A DNA stretch of 64,000 nucleotides from Chloroflexota bacterium (GTDB lineage: Bacteria; Chloroflexota; Dehalococcoidia; UBA2979): positions 61,149-125,148 of the forward strand of contig QWRD01000003.1 in assembly GCA_003670575.1 (NCBI GenBank), in the 5' to 3' direction. Shown one piece after another: positions 26,387-35,078 of this stretch. The position numbers and the translations under genes are program-made. The stretch's first letter is position 1. Each line of letters opens with the position of its first letter. The notes beneath the pieces are model-generated. The model was not told where the DNA came from and did no database searches. It worked only from the letters and a program-made list of their open reading frames with translations.

Positions 26387-27492
26387 TGCCACGTTTCGAC
26401 TCAGACAGCGCGCTCCGCGCCTCGCTGCGCGGGATGCACCCGTACGAACCGATTGCCCCGCCGGAGGAGGTAGCCGCGCGATACGGCGTGGCACCCGGTC
26501 GCATCGTGAAGCTCGATGGTAACGAGAACCCGTTCGGCGCCTCGCCGCGTGCCCGCGCCGCGTTGGCGGGTGACTACGCGCCGCACCGCTATCCCGATCC
26601 TGCCCAACGACGATTGCGCGACGCGCTCGCCGCACGCCACAACGTGCCCGCGGAAACCATCGTCGCGGGGGCGGGCTCCGATGAGATCATCGACCTGCTG
26701 TTCCGCACCTACGTCGAGGAGGGCGACCGTATCGTTGTCGCGACTCCGACGTTCGGGATGTATGCGTTCGACGCGCAATTGCACGGTGCGCTCATCGTCG
26801 ACGTGCCGCTACGCGCCGACTGGAGCATCGACGCTGACGCGCTGGTTGCGGCGGCCGAGGGCGCGAAGGCGGTCTTCATCCCCTCGCCCAACAACCCGAC
26901 CGGCGGGCTACTGCCGATGCCGCTTGCCGAGCGCCTGCTCGCGACCGGCGCATTGTTGGTGGTGGACGAGGCGTACATGGAGTTCTCGCACGGCGAATCG
27001 CTGGTGCAGCGCGCTGCCGCCGGCGAGCCGCTGGTGGCGCTGCGCACGTTCAGCAAGTGGGCGGGCCTCGCCGGTTTGCGCGTCGGCTATGGCGTCATGC
27101 CACTGGCGATCGCGACGGCGCTGATGCGAGTCAAACAGCCCTACGGCGTCAACATCGCCGCCGAGGTCGCCGCGCTCGCGTCGCTGGAGGACGCGGCGCT
27201 GCTGGACGAGCGCGCCTGCGTCATCACCGGCGAACGCGATCGGATGGCGGGCCTGCTGCGCGAGTCCGGCTGGTTGGAGCCCGCGCCCTCGGAGTCGAAC
27301 TTCGTGCTGGTGCGGATGCTCCAAGGCGACTCGCTGACCGTCCGCGAGGCCCTGCGGCGGCGCGGCATCTTTGTGCGCACCTTCGACCATCCTCGATTGC
27401 TCGACCATCTCCGCATCTCCGCCGGGACGTCCGAGGACACTGATCGCTTGCTCGCCGCGCTGCGCGAGGCGCGTACGGAACTCGGACAATGA
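26386..27492 (+). CDS. hisC: Histidinol-phosphate aminotransferase
   Basis: HisC transfers an amino group from glutamate to imidazole acetol phosphate. The 368-residue PLP enzyme has the KLDGNENPFG substrate motif near its N-terminus, GAGSDEIIDLLFR, SPNNPTGG, DEAYMEFS, and the cofactor lysine in TFSKWAGLAGLRVGYG. The start overlaps the hisD stop (TGATG). Some HisC homologues act on aromatic amino acids, but the operon makes histidine the main role. Confidence 0.95.
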   Translation: MPRFDSDSALRASLRGMHPYEPIAPPEEVAARYGVAPGRIVKLDGNENPFGASPRARAALAGDYAPHRYPDPAQRRLRDALAARHNVPAETIVAGAGSDEIIDLLFRTYVEEGDRIVVATPTFGMYAFDAQLHGALIVDVPLRADWSIDADALVAAAEGAKAVFIPSPNNPTGGLLPMPLAERLLATGALLVVDEAYMEFSHGESLVQRAAAGEPLVALRTFSKWAGLAGLRVGYGVMPLAIATALMRVKQPYGVNIAAEVAALASLEDAALLDERACVITGERDRMAGLLRESGWLEPAPSESNFVLVRMLQGDSLTVREALRRRGIFVRTFDHPRLLDHLRISAGTSEDTDRLLAALREARTELGQ

Positions 27493-27550
27493 GCCACCAC
27501 GCAGTGAACAGAGGCGCCATGATCAGAAGCGCATCGAACGGGGAGCGACA

Positions 27551-28156
27551 GTGACCACACCGACTCGTCGGGCCACCATCGACCGTGAGACGGCGGAGAC
27601 GCGCATCCACGTGGAACTGAACGTGGACGGCACCGGCATCGCCGATGTGCACACGGGCATCGGTTTCTACGACCACATGCTGGGCGCGTTCGCGCGGCAC
27701 GGGCGGTTCGACCTGGTGCTGACGTGCGCGGGCGACCTGGAGGTGGACGCGCACCACACGATGGAGGACTGCGCGCTGGCGCTGGGTACGGCGTTCGACC
27801 GTGCGCTGGAGGACCGTGCAGGCCTCGTGCGGATGGGCGACGCCACCGTGCCGCTGGACGAGGCGTTGGTGCAGGTGGCGCTCGACTTGTCCGGTCGACC
27901 ATTCGCCGCGATCGCGCTCGACTTCGTCGGCGAGATGATGGGCGAGGCGCCGACGCAGATGGTCGCGCACGTCCTGCAGTCGTTCTCGGTCGGTGCGCGG
28001 CTGACGTTGCACGTCCGGCAGTTGGCCGGCGCAAACGACCACCACATCGCCGAAGCCGCGATGAAGGCGCTCGGGCGAGCGCTCGACGCCGCCACGCGCC
28101 CGGACGAGCGGATCGCAGGACAGGTGCCCAGCACCAAGGGCACGCTGTCCGCCTGA
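27551..28156 (+). CDS. hisB: Imidazoleglycerol-phosphate dehydratase
   Basis: HisB removes water from imidazoleglycerol phosphate, giving imidazole acetol phosphate for HisC. The 201-residue protein is the single-function form. It has the manganese-binding His motifs GFYDHMLGAFARHG, DAHHTMEDCALALG and NDHHIAEAAMKALGRAL, plus the C-terminal PSTKG. The GTG start is placed by a GGGGAG ribosome site and by the common RATIDRETAET start; longer in-frame starts would run into hisC. It is separate from the phosphatase, which may be the last gene of the operon. Confidence 0.95.
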   Translation: MTTPTRRATIDRETAETRIHVELNVDGTGIADVHTGIGFYDHMLGAFARHGRFDLVLTCAGDLEVDAHHTMEDCALALGTAFDRALEDRAGLVRMGDATVPLDEALVQVALDLSGRPFAAIALDFVGEMMGEAPTQMVAHVLQSFSVGARLTLHVRQLAGANDHHIAEAAMKALGRALDAATRPDERIAGQVPSTKGTLSA

Positions 28157-28193
28157 CCGGTGGACGCGGAGCCAGTGAGAGAGGGATCAGCCG

Positions 28194-28607
28194 ATGGAGA
28201 CCAACTTCGCATTCCTCTGTGATGCCGCGAGCCAGGGATCGGACGGCAAGTTCAACGCGCTCGGCATCGGCGTGAGCCAGATTCGCGCGACGCAGGTCCC
28301 GGCGCAGCACGCACGTCTGGTGATGGTGGCGGAGGTCGGCTATACCCTCGCCGAGGCAGGCACGAAGACGCTGCTGCTTCGCGTGATCGACGACGATGGT
28401 GCCGACTTGATGCCGCCCGTCACCGGCGAGATCGCCTTCAACGAGCATCAGGACGCGGAGACGCTGTCTCCGGTGGCGCATCTGGTGCTGGAGATGAACG
28501 CCCTGACATTCCCGCGCTTCGGCCGCTACTCAGTGGATCTGCAACTGGATGGGGTCTCAATAGCCTCGATGCCGCTGGAACTGCGGCCCGCGCCTGCGGT
28601 GGTGTAA
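28194..28607 (+). CDS. DUF6941-like protein, function unknown
   Basis: The 137-residue protein begins METNFAFLCDAASQGSDGKF and has the layout of the DUF6941 group: a beta-rich fold with an N-terminal FAFLCDAA, an HARLVMVAEV strand and a C-terminal RFGRYSVDLQLDG that resembles an immunoglobulin-like strand set. No catalytic residues stand out. It lies 37 bases after hisB and 3 bases before hisN, so it is in the histidine operon on the same message. I cannot assign a role. Confidence 0.6.
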   Translation: METNFAFLCDAASQGSDGKFNALGIGVSQIRATQVPAQHARLVMVAEVGYTLAEAGTKTLLLRVIDDDGADLMPPVTGEIAFNEHQDAETLSPVAHLVLEMNALTFPRFGRYSVDLQLDGVSIASMPLELRPAPAVV

Positions 28608-28610
28608 CTG

Positions 28611-29447
28611 ATGACTCAGTCGCCAGAGCGCCCCTCGACGGCCGAGCTGCTCGCGTTCGCGCTGGAGCTGGCGGACGCCGCCGATGCCGTGACGATGCGC
28701 CACTACCGCGGCGGGGGCGAGGCCTGGCGAAAGCACGACGGCTCGCTGGTCACGCTTGCCGACACGGAGACGGAATCGATGCTGCGCGCGCGCATCGCGG
28801 CGCGCTTCCCGGCTGATCGCATCCTTGGCGAGGAGGAGGGGCTGACGCTGCCGGCGATGCCGATGGACCCCTCGAGCAGCGAGGCGTCACCGTCGCAGTG
28901 GGTGCTCGATCCGGTGGACGGCACGCACAACTTCGCGCGTGGCATCCCGGTCTGGGCGACGCTCATCGCGTGCGAGCGCGACGGGCGCGTCGAGGTGGGC
29001 GTCGTGTCCGCGCCGGCGATGGGGATGCGCTGGTGGGCTGCGCGCGGGCTCGGTGCGCACCGCCGCGAGGCGCTGACGGGCGTCGAGGAGCGGATCCACG
29101 TCTCCGACCGCGCGAACCTCGAGGATGCGCAGGTGCTGTACGGCTCGTACACGCTGACGTTAGGTTCATGGGGTGGTCGCGTCGAGGAACTGCTGCGAGG
29201 CTCCTGGCGACAGCGCGGCTTCGGGGACTTCTGGCAGCACTGCCTCGTCGCCGAGGGGGCGGCAGAAGTCGCCCTCGAAGGCGAGATCAAGCCGTGGGAC
29301 ATCGCCGCAGTGCAGGTGATCGTCGAGGAGGCGGGCGGCCGTCTGACCGACATCGAGGGCTCGTCGCGCCTCGACGCTGGTCATTCCATTACCACCAACA
29401 GCGCGCTGCACGAACTGGTGCTGCGCACGCTGAGCGGCGATGCATAA
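28611..29447 (+). CDS. hisN: Inositol monophosphatase-family phosphatase, probable histidinol-phosphatase
   Basis: The 278-residue protein is a member of the inositol monophosphatase superfamily, with magnesium-binding motifs GEEEG (about 75-79), LDPVDGTHNFARGIP (about 101-115) and WDIAAVQVIVEEAGG near the C-terminus. HisN enzymes of this family dephosphorylate histidinol phosphate, the step between HisC and HisD that is otherwise missing from this operon. That context makes HisN more likely than a generic inositol phosphatase. It ends 14 bases before the convergent hydrolase gene. Confidence 0.85.
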   Translation: MTQSPERPSTAELLAFALELADAADAVTMRHYRGGGEAWRKHDGSLVTLADTETESMLRARIAARFPADRILGEEEGLTLPAMPMDPSSSEASPSQWVLDPVDGTHNFARGIPVWATLIACERDGRVEVGVVSAPAMGMRWWAARGLGAHRREALTGVEERIHVSDRANLEDAQVLYGSYTLTLGSWGGRVEELLRGSWRQRGFGDFWQHCLVAEGAAEVALEGEIKPWDIAAVQVIVEEAGGRLTDIEGSSRLDAGHSITTNSALHELVLRTLSGDA

Positions 29448-29461
29448 CTTCGAGCGCCTCG

Positions 29462-30220
29462 TTACGCCGAGGTGTGCAGTGCCGTCAGCAGCGCGATAAG
29501 GAACGCCAGCAGCGCGTCACGCGCCTCAACGCTGACGCCGCCGTGCGGGCCGGGTGTCGACTGCAATCGCTTGTCTTTCGATCCGATCAGGTCGTACAGC
29601 TCCAGCGCGCTGTCGCGGTCGAAGCGCTCATCGTCCCATTGCACCTGGTAGTAGACCGGACAGGTGATGCGCGGTGCGTCCGCCTTCAGCCGCTCGGATA
29701 TGCCCGCGCGGTCGACCGAGGGGCCGCGTAGCCCGCACAACCCGAGGACGGCGACCGCGATGCGCGGCTCCGTAGCGACGTACGGCACGCCGAGCATCGA
29801 CCCGAACGAGAGGCCGTGCCACCCGACGGCCGCCGGGTCGAACTCCCCCAGCGCCAAAAGCGCATCGAGGGTCGCCGCCAGGTCCATGTTCATATCGTCC
29901 ACCACGCGCGGACGGCGCCACATCTCGGCGTACTCGGGCTCGAAGATGCTGGTGACGCCGCCCCGGTCGCCGTGCGCCGGCCCATCGATCGCTGCCGTGG
30001 CGATGCCGTGCCGGCCGGTGTAGTGGTCGCGCTGGCTGAGGATGCCGGCGTTCGTCTTGGACCCGCTGCCACCGTGCATCAGCAGCACCAGCGGCGTCGG
30101 CTCCGAGGTTCCGGCCTTCGTCCAGAGCACGCCCGGCACCGGGCGTCCGCCCGCGCCCGCGACGGTGAACCGCCGCTCGATGACGCCGCTGTCGAGCGTG
30201 GTGGTGCTGGTGATCTCCAT
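29462..30220 (-). CDS. Alpha/beta hydrolase, dienelactone-hydrolase-like
   Basis: The 252-residue protein has the alpha/beta hydrolase layout: oxyanion region LLMHGGSGSKT (about residues 46-56), the nucleophile elbow GLSFGS near 136-141 and a late acid-His pair in WDDERFDRDS and PGPHGG. The substrate is unknown. It has a GAGGAGG ribosome site and follows purS on the same strand by 48 bases, so it could be co-transcribed with the purine cluster, but no purine role is implied. Confidence 0.85.
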   Translation of the reverse strand: MEITSTTTLDSGVIERRFTVAGAGGRPVPGVLWTKAGTSEPTPLVLLMHGGSGSKTNAGILSQRDHYTGRHGIATAAIDGPAHGDRGGVTSIFEPEYAEMWRRPRVVDDMNMDLAATLDALLALGEFDPAAVGWHGLSFGSMLGVPYVATEPRIAVAVLGLCGLRGPSVDRAGISERLKADAPRITCPVYYQVQWDDERFDRDSALELYDLIGSKDKRLQSTPGPHGGVSVEARDALLAFLIALLTALHTSA

Positions 30221-30268
30221 CGCTGGGCCTCCTCGAGGTGTCCGTGCGGGGATTGTACGCGGGGTGCG

Positions 30269-30538
30269 CTACCTCGCCGCGGCGCTGACCTCGGCGACCG
30301 CGAAGGCGAACTGCTCGATGACCTGGTTCGCCAGCAGTTGCTCGCACATCGCACGCACCGAGGTCTCGGCGGCTGGCTGCGAGTCGGCGCTCACGGTCAC
30401 CTCGATGCGCTTGCCGACGCGCACCATGCGCACGCCGTCGAAGCCGAGGGTGTGCAGCCCGTCGCGCACGGCGAGGCCTTGCGGGTCGTTGACCAGCGGC
30501 TTCAACATCACGTCGATGCGGGCAAGGTAATCGGGCAT
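30269..30538 (-). CDS. purS: Phosphoribosylformylglycinamidine synthase subunit PurS
   Basis: PurS bridges PurL and PurQ in the three-part FGAM synthase of purine synthesis. The 89-residue protein has the family core VMLKPLVNDPQGLAVRDGLHTLGF and VRVGKRIEVTV, then the CEQLLANQVIEQF segment. It has a GAGAGGA ribosome site. The partner genes purL and purQ are not in the window; purC lies just upstream on the same strand. Confidence 0.95.
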   Translation of the reverse strand: MPDYLARIDVMLKPLVNDPQGLAVRDGLHTLGFDGVRMVRVGKRIEVTVSADSQPAAETSVRAMCEQLLANQVIEQFAFAVAEVSAAAR

Positions 30539-30580
30539 CTGTCGTCCTCTCGTTCTGCGCGGCGCTGTCGGTCGGGCAGC

Positions 30581-31477
30581 CTAGTCAGGCAGTGGTGAAC
30601 CAGTGATGCGGCGGTAGGCCTCCAGGTATCGCTCGGACGTTGAGCGCACCACCTCGTCGGGGAGAACGGGGGCGGGCGGGGCGAAGTCCCAGCCGCACGC
30701 CTCCAGCCAGTCGCGCAGCGGTTGCTTATCGAACGACGGTTGATCTTGTCCCACCTGATACTCGTCGACAGGCCAGAAGCGCGACGAATCCGGCGTCATG
30801 CACTCATCGATGAGCGTCACCTCGCCGTCGAGCATCCCGAACTCGAACTTCGTGTCCGCGATGATGATGCCGCGCTCCAGCGCCACCTCGGCGGCGTAGC
30901 GGTACAGCGCGAGCGAGCGCAGCCGCATCACGTGCGCGCGCTCCGCACCGACCAGTGCCTCCATCTGCTCGTAGGAGATCGGCTCGTCGTGGCCCTCGGC
31001 GGCCTTCGTCGAGGGGGTGAAGATCGGCTCGAACAGTCGCTCGCACTGCTGCAGTCCGGCGGGGAGCGCGATGCCGCTCACCGTGCCGCCGCGGCGGTAG
31101 TCCGCCCAGCCGGAGCCCGCGAGGTAGCCGCGCACCACGCACTCCACCGGCAACGGCTGGGCACGTCGCACCACCATCGAGCGCCCGAACAGCGCGGGGT
31201 CATCGATGCCGTACTCCGCTGCGTTCGAGGCATCGAGCACTGCGATCATGTGGTTTGGCACCACGGCTGCGGTGCGATCGAACCAGTAGGCAGAGAGGCG
31301 CGTGAGCACCTCGCCCTTGCGCGGGATGCCGGCCGGCAGCACCACATCGAACGCCGAGATGCGATCCGTCGCCACGATCAGTAGCCGATCATCCGGCAGT
31401 GCAAAGAGGTCGCGGACTTTCCCGCGATTGATGAGACCGGGCCGATCGGTGGTTAGCAGTAGGTCGGTTGCGCTCAT
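30581..31477 (-). CDS. purC: Phosphoribosylaminoimidazole-succinocarboxamide synthase
   Basis: PurC joins CAIR and aspartate to make SAICAR with ATP. The 298-residue protein has RGKVRDLFAL near the N-terminus, DRISAFDVVLP, the family segment VECVVRGYLAGSGWADY, and the binding motifs IADTKFEFG and DECMTPDSSRFWP. The ATG at 31477 was chosen because the upstream part of the open frame (to 31606) is Arg/Pro-rich and does not match the family. It lies between purB and purS in a same-strand purine group. Confidence 0.96.
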   Translation of the reverse strand: MSATDLLLTTDRPGLINRGKVRDLFALPDDRLLIVATDRISAFDVVLPAGIPRKGEVLTRLSAYWFDRTAAVVPNHMIAVLDASNAAEYGIDDPALFGRSMVVRRAQPLPVECVVRGYLAGSGWADYRRGGTVSGIALPAGLQQCERLFEPIFTPSTKAAEGHDEPISYEQMEALVGAERAHVMRLRSLALYRYAAEVALERGIIIADTKFEFGMLDGEVTLIDECMTPDSSRFWPVDEYQVGQDQPSFDKQPLRDWLEACGWDFAPPAPVLPDEVVRSTSERYLEAYRRITGSPLPD

Positions 31478-31562
31478 CGTCCGATCCAATCTTCTTCCAC
31501 GTTTGTTCCCCGTCGCCCTGCTTCGTGGAGAGGGCGGCAGCGGGTGAGGGCTCCGGTGCGGG

Positions 31563-32864
31563 CTATCGCGGCAGCAGTCCGATGCGCCGGAACGACTCAT
31601 CGACATGCACGAGGTACGCGCGATAGTCGAACACGGCGTCCAGCGCAGCAGCGTCGAGGCGCGCGGTCACCTCGGGGTCAGCCTCCAGCAGGCCACGCAA
31701 TGGTGTCTGCTTGTCCCACGCCGTCATCGAGTTGCGCTGCACGATCTCGTAGGCGGCCTCGCGGCTGAGACCGGACTCGATCAGCGCGAGCAGCACCTTC
31801 TGCGAGAAGACCAGCCCCTGCGTGCGCTCCAGGTTCTGCTGCATCCGCTGCGGGTACACCACCAGGCCGTCCATCACCCCGGTGAAGATGTGCAGCGCGT
31901 AGTTCAGTAGTCCAGTCGCGTCCGGGAGAATGATTCGCTCCGTGCTGGAGTGCGAGATGTCGCGCTCGTGCCAGAGTGCGACGTCCTCCAGGCCGGCGGT
32001 TGCATAGCCTCGGAGGGTGCGTGCGAGCCCGCAGACGCGCTCGCACAACTCCGGGTTGCGCTTGTGGGGCATCGACGAGGAGCCGGTCTGCCCTGCGGCG
32101 AACGGCTCTTCCGCCTCGAGGATCTCCGTGCGCTGCAGGCCACGGATCTCGAGCGCGAACTTCTCGAGTGAGGCCCCAACGCCCGCGAGCACGGAGACGT
32201 AGTGCGCGTGGCGGTCGCGCTGCAGGATCTGCGTCGTCACCGGCGCGACACGCACGCCGAGGTGGCGGCAGGCGTCTTCTTCGACGCTCGGGGGGACGGT
32301 GGCGTGTGTGCCGACCGGGCCGGACATCTGTCCGACGGCGATCGTCTCTCGCGCCTGCCGCAGCCGTTCTTCCTGACGCGTGATCTCGTCGACCCACACC
32401 GCGAGCTTGAGCCCGAACGTGGTCGGCTCCGCGTGTACGCCGTGCGTGCGACCGACGCAGATCGTGTCCTTGTGGCGCAGCGCCTGACGGCAGACGACCT
32501 CGCGCAACGTGGCGAGTTGGCCCAGCAACACATCGGCCGCCGCCATCATCTGCAGGCTGGTCGCCGTGTCCCACACGTCGGAGGAGGTGAGGCCCAGGTG
32601 CACCCAGCGCGACTCCGGCCCGAGCGAGTCCGCGACGGAACGCATGAATGCGGTCACGTCGTGGTGCGTCTCGGCGATGTAGCGGTTGATGTCAGCGATG
32701 TTGACGCGCGCGTTCTTCGCGATCAGGTCGGCGTCCGCGCGCGGGATCTGACCCGCATCCGCCCACGCCTGCACAACGGCGATCTCGACCTGCAGCCACC
32801 AGCCGAACTTGGAGTCGTCCGCCCAGATCGTTTCCATCTCCGGCCGGCTATAGCGTGGAATCAC
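31563..32864 (-). CDS. purB: Adenylosuccinate lyase
   Basis: PurB splits SAICAR and adenylosuccinate, serving two steps of purine synthesis. The 433-residue protein starts with the conserved MIPRYSRPEMETIWADDSKF, has HHDVTAFM and the TSSDVWDTA substrate loop, and carries the superfamily signature SSSMPHKRNP. The length is normal. It is 85 bases upstream of purC on the same strand. Confidence 0.97.
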   Translation of the reverse strand: MIPRYSRPEMETIWADDSKFGWWLQVEIAVVQAWADAGQIPRADADLIAKNARVNIADINRYIAETHHDVTAFMRSVADSLGPESRWVHLGLTSSDVWDTATSLQMMAAADVLLGQLATLREVVCRQALRHKDTICVGRTHGVHAEPTTFGLKLAVWVDEITRQEERLRQARETIAVGQMSGPVGTHATVPPSVEEDACRHLGVRVAPVTTQILQRDRHAHYVSVLAGVGASLEKFALEIRGLQRTEILEAEEPFAAGQTGSSSMPHKRNPELCERVCGLARTLRGYATAGLEDVALWHERDISHSSTERIILPDATGLLNYALHIFTGVMDGLVVYPQRMQQNLERTQGLVFSQKVLLALIESGLSREAAYEIVQRNSMTAWDKQTPLRGLLEADPEVTARLDAAALDAVFDYRAYLVHVDESFRRIGLLPR

Positions 32865-32912
32865 AGTGCACCCTCGATCATTGGATCACCTCATCGTCGG
32901 AAGAGTGGTTGT

Positions 32913-33302
32913 TCATCCCGCAACCCGAGAGATCATCGGGTCCGGGCCGATTAGCAATTGCGCCAGCTCACGGCTGACCGCGTCACGTTCGTACTGGTCA
33001 CCGTACAGCGCACCGGAGGCGTGTAACGCATCCTCGACGGGTTCCACGACGTGCCCAAACTGTCGAGTGAGCACCTCGATCTCGGCCTGTCGCACCTCAA
33101 GGGCGGCGTCCTCGACCTCGGCAGGGCGGACGTTGCGGATCACGAGCTCGCGATTGCCATCGAGGCCCGTCAACACTGCGCGCGGCATCGCCGACCACTC
33201 GCGCCACGCCGCGACGAAGTGCATGCACGGCGTCCCCTCGCCCGCATCGAGGTCGAGCGACCGACGGCACTCGCGCATCGGGCAGCGCACGAGGCGAGTC
33301 AT
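32913..33302 (-). CDS. Small Cys-containing protein in purine cluster, unknown
   Basis: The 129-residue protein begins MTRLVRCPMRECRRSL and has three Cys and a His in its first 30 residues (C7, C12, C26, H28), suggesting a small metal-binding knuckle, followed by a helical, acidic region. It has a GGAGG ribosome site before the ATG at 33302. It lies between purD and purB, 31 and 48 bases away, and is probably co-transcribed. I do not recognise the family. Confidence 0.6.
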   Translation of the reverse strand: MTRLVRCPMRECRRSLDLDAGEGTPCMHFVAAWREWSAMPRAVLTGLDGNRELVIRNVRPAEVEDAALEVRQAEIEVLTRQFGHVVEPVEDALHASGALYGDQYERDAVSRELAQLLIGPDPMISRVAG

Positions 33303-33333
33303 GAGCGAGCCTCCGGCAACGCAGTGCGAGCCA

Positions 33334-34638
33334 TCAGCGCGCCGCCTGCGGCTCGTCGGCGGTCGAATCAGTCGCGCCGATGTCGGTGCGGTAGTGTGCA
33401 CCCTCGAAACGGATGCGCTGTACGTTGTCGTAAGCGCGCGTGCGTGCTTCGGCGACCGTCGCGCCGCTCGCGACGACGCAGAGCACGCGGCCTCCCGCGG
33501 TGCGAAGCACGCCCGAGGCGTCGCGACGCGCGCCCGCGAGGAACACCTGCACGTCGCTATCGACCGCGTCGATGCCCTCGATCGCCACGCCGGTCTCGTA
33601 CGCGCCGGGATAGCCGGCGGACGCCATCATCACGCCCACTGTCGCGCGCTCATCCCACTCCACCGGTACGTCGGCGAGTCGGCCGTGTGCGACGGCGTCG
33701 CAGATATCGAGCAGGTCCGAGCGCAGCCGGGGCAGCAACACCTCGGTCTCCGGGTCGCCGAAGCGGCAATTGAACTCGATGACCTTCGGGCCGTCGGTGG
33801 TCAGCATCATCCCGGGGAACAGCACGCCGCGGAACGGTCGTCCGGCATCGGCGAGCGCACGCACGGCACGCTCGGTGACATCCCGCTCGATGGTCGCGCG
33901 CGTCGAGGCGTCCAGCCACGCGGGCGGGGAGTACGCGCCCATCCCGCCGGTGTTGGGGCCACGGTTGCCATCGAACACCGGCTTGTGGTCGCACGCGAAC
34001 GGCATGTGGCGCACGGTGATGCCGTCGGTGAACGCGTGCGCCGAGGTCTCTCGACCGCTGATGCGCTCCTCGACGAGCACGCGCGCACCGGCCGGCCCGA
34101 ATACGTTGTTCACGAGTGCGGCCTCGATCGCGGCCAGCGCTTCGTCGATGGTGTCGCAGACGGTGACGCCTTTTCCCGCGGCGAGGCCGTCGGCCTTCAC
34201 CACGCAGGCGAGCCCGGACGCGAAGATCACGCGAGCGAAGTCGCGGGCTGCCCATGCGTCATCGAACGTTCTCGCGCCCGCCGTCGGGATGCCCGCGTCT
34301 TCCATCAACTGCTTGGCGAATGACTTCGACCACTCGATCTCGGCAGCGGAGCGAGTCGGGCCGAACACCGGGATGCCCGCCGCCTCGAGGCGGTCCGCCA
34401 CGCCAGCGGCCAGCGGATCCTCCGGCCCCACAACGACGAGGTCGGCGTGCAGCCGCTCGGCGAGCGAGGCGACGCTGCCGACGTCGCCAGCGTTCACGCT
34501 AATGCTCTCGCCGTACGCCTCGGTGCCCGCGTTGCCCGGCGCGACCCACAACTTCCCGAGGCGTGCCGACTGCGCGAGGCGCCATGCCATCGCATGCTCA
34601 CGCCCACCGGAGCCGAGCAGCAGGACGTTCAACGTCAC
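33334..34638 (-). CDS. purD: Phosphoribosylamine--glycine ligase
   Basis: PurD makes GAR from phosphoribosylamine and glycine with ATP. The 434-residue ATP-grasp protein has the N-terminal LLGSGGREHAMAW motif, the P-loop-like KADGLAAGKGV, GNRGPNTGGMGAYSP and the metal motif EFNCRFGDPETEVLLPRL. The gene starts with GTG, overlapping the stop of the upstream unknown gene (GTGA), so translation of the two is probably linked. Length is usual for the family. Confidence 0.97.
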   Translation of the reverse strand: MTLNVLLLGSGGREHAMAWRLAQSARLGKLWVAPGNAGTEAYGESISVNAGDVGSVASLAERLHADLVVVGPEDPLAAGVADRLEAAGIPVFGPTRSAAEIEWSKSFAKQLMEDAGIPTAGARTFDDAWAARDFARVIFASGLACVVKADGLAAGKGVTVCDTIDEALAAIEAALVNNVFGPAGARVLVEERISGRETSAHAFTDGITVRHMPFACDHKPVFDGNRGPNTGGMGAYSPPAWLDASTRATIERDVTERAVRALADAGRPFRGVLFPGMMLTTDGPKVIEFNCRFGDPETEVLLPRLRSDLLDICDAVAHGRLADVPVEWDERATVGVMMASAGYPGAYETGVAIEGIDAVDSDVQVFLAGARRDASGVLRTAGGRVLCVVASGATVAEARTRAYDNVQRIRFEGAHYRTDIGATDSTADEPQAAR

Positions 34639-35054
34639 GGAAGGGGCTCGTCCGCGCGGAAGACGGGTTTCACCGTCAACGCGTATGTCGGTTCCCCAAG
34701 GGTCGCGTAGCGTTCCATTTCGGCGAGAACAGACGGACTAACGTGCTTCGCGGCGGCTACATCGATACGCAGCACCGCGAACGTGTTCGCCGCAATGACG
34801 AGTTCTGAAGGCATTGCAGCTACGTCGTACATCTTTCTGCCCGCTCGTGCCTGCCGTTCGATGGCCATTCCGGCACGATCCGCCGCGATCCGGCTCAGAC
34901 CCTGTTCATCCATATACGACAACAAGCGTTCGCGCAGCGATGCAAGCCGTTGCCGTGTCTCACGGGTCGCCTCAGTTAGGACTGCAAACTCATACGCGAC
35001 TGACTTCGCCTCATCCTCGGAAAGGATTCTCGGCGGATCCGGTTCGGCATTCAT
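34635..35054 (-). CDS. Unknown protein coupled to purD
   Basis: The 139-residue protein is predicted to be largely helical: a coiled-coil-like N-terminal half (TEATRETRQRLASLRERLLSYMDEQG) and a second half with short strands. It resembles no family I can name; the YMDEQGLSRI helix is only loosely like phage Gp157-type proteins. A strong GGAGG ribosome site 6 bases before the ATG and a GTGA overlap with purD show it is a real gene in the purine cluster. Confidence 0.6.
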   Translation of the reverse strand: MNAEPDPPRILSEDEAKSVAYEFAVLTEATRETRQRLASLRERLLSYMDEQGLSRIAADRAGMAIERQARAGRKMYDVAAMPSELVIAANTFAVLRIDVAAAKHVSPSVLAEMERYATLGEPTYALTVKPVFRADEPLP

Positions 35055-35078
35055 CGGAATCCTCCGGGGGGGGTGCGT

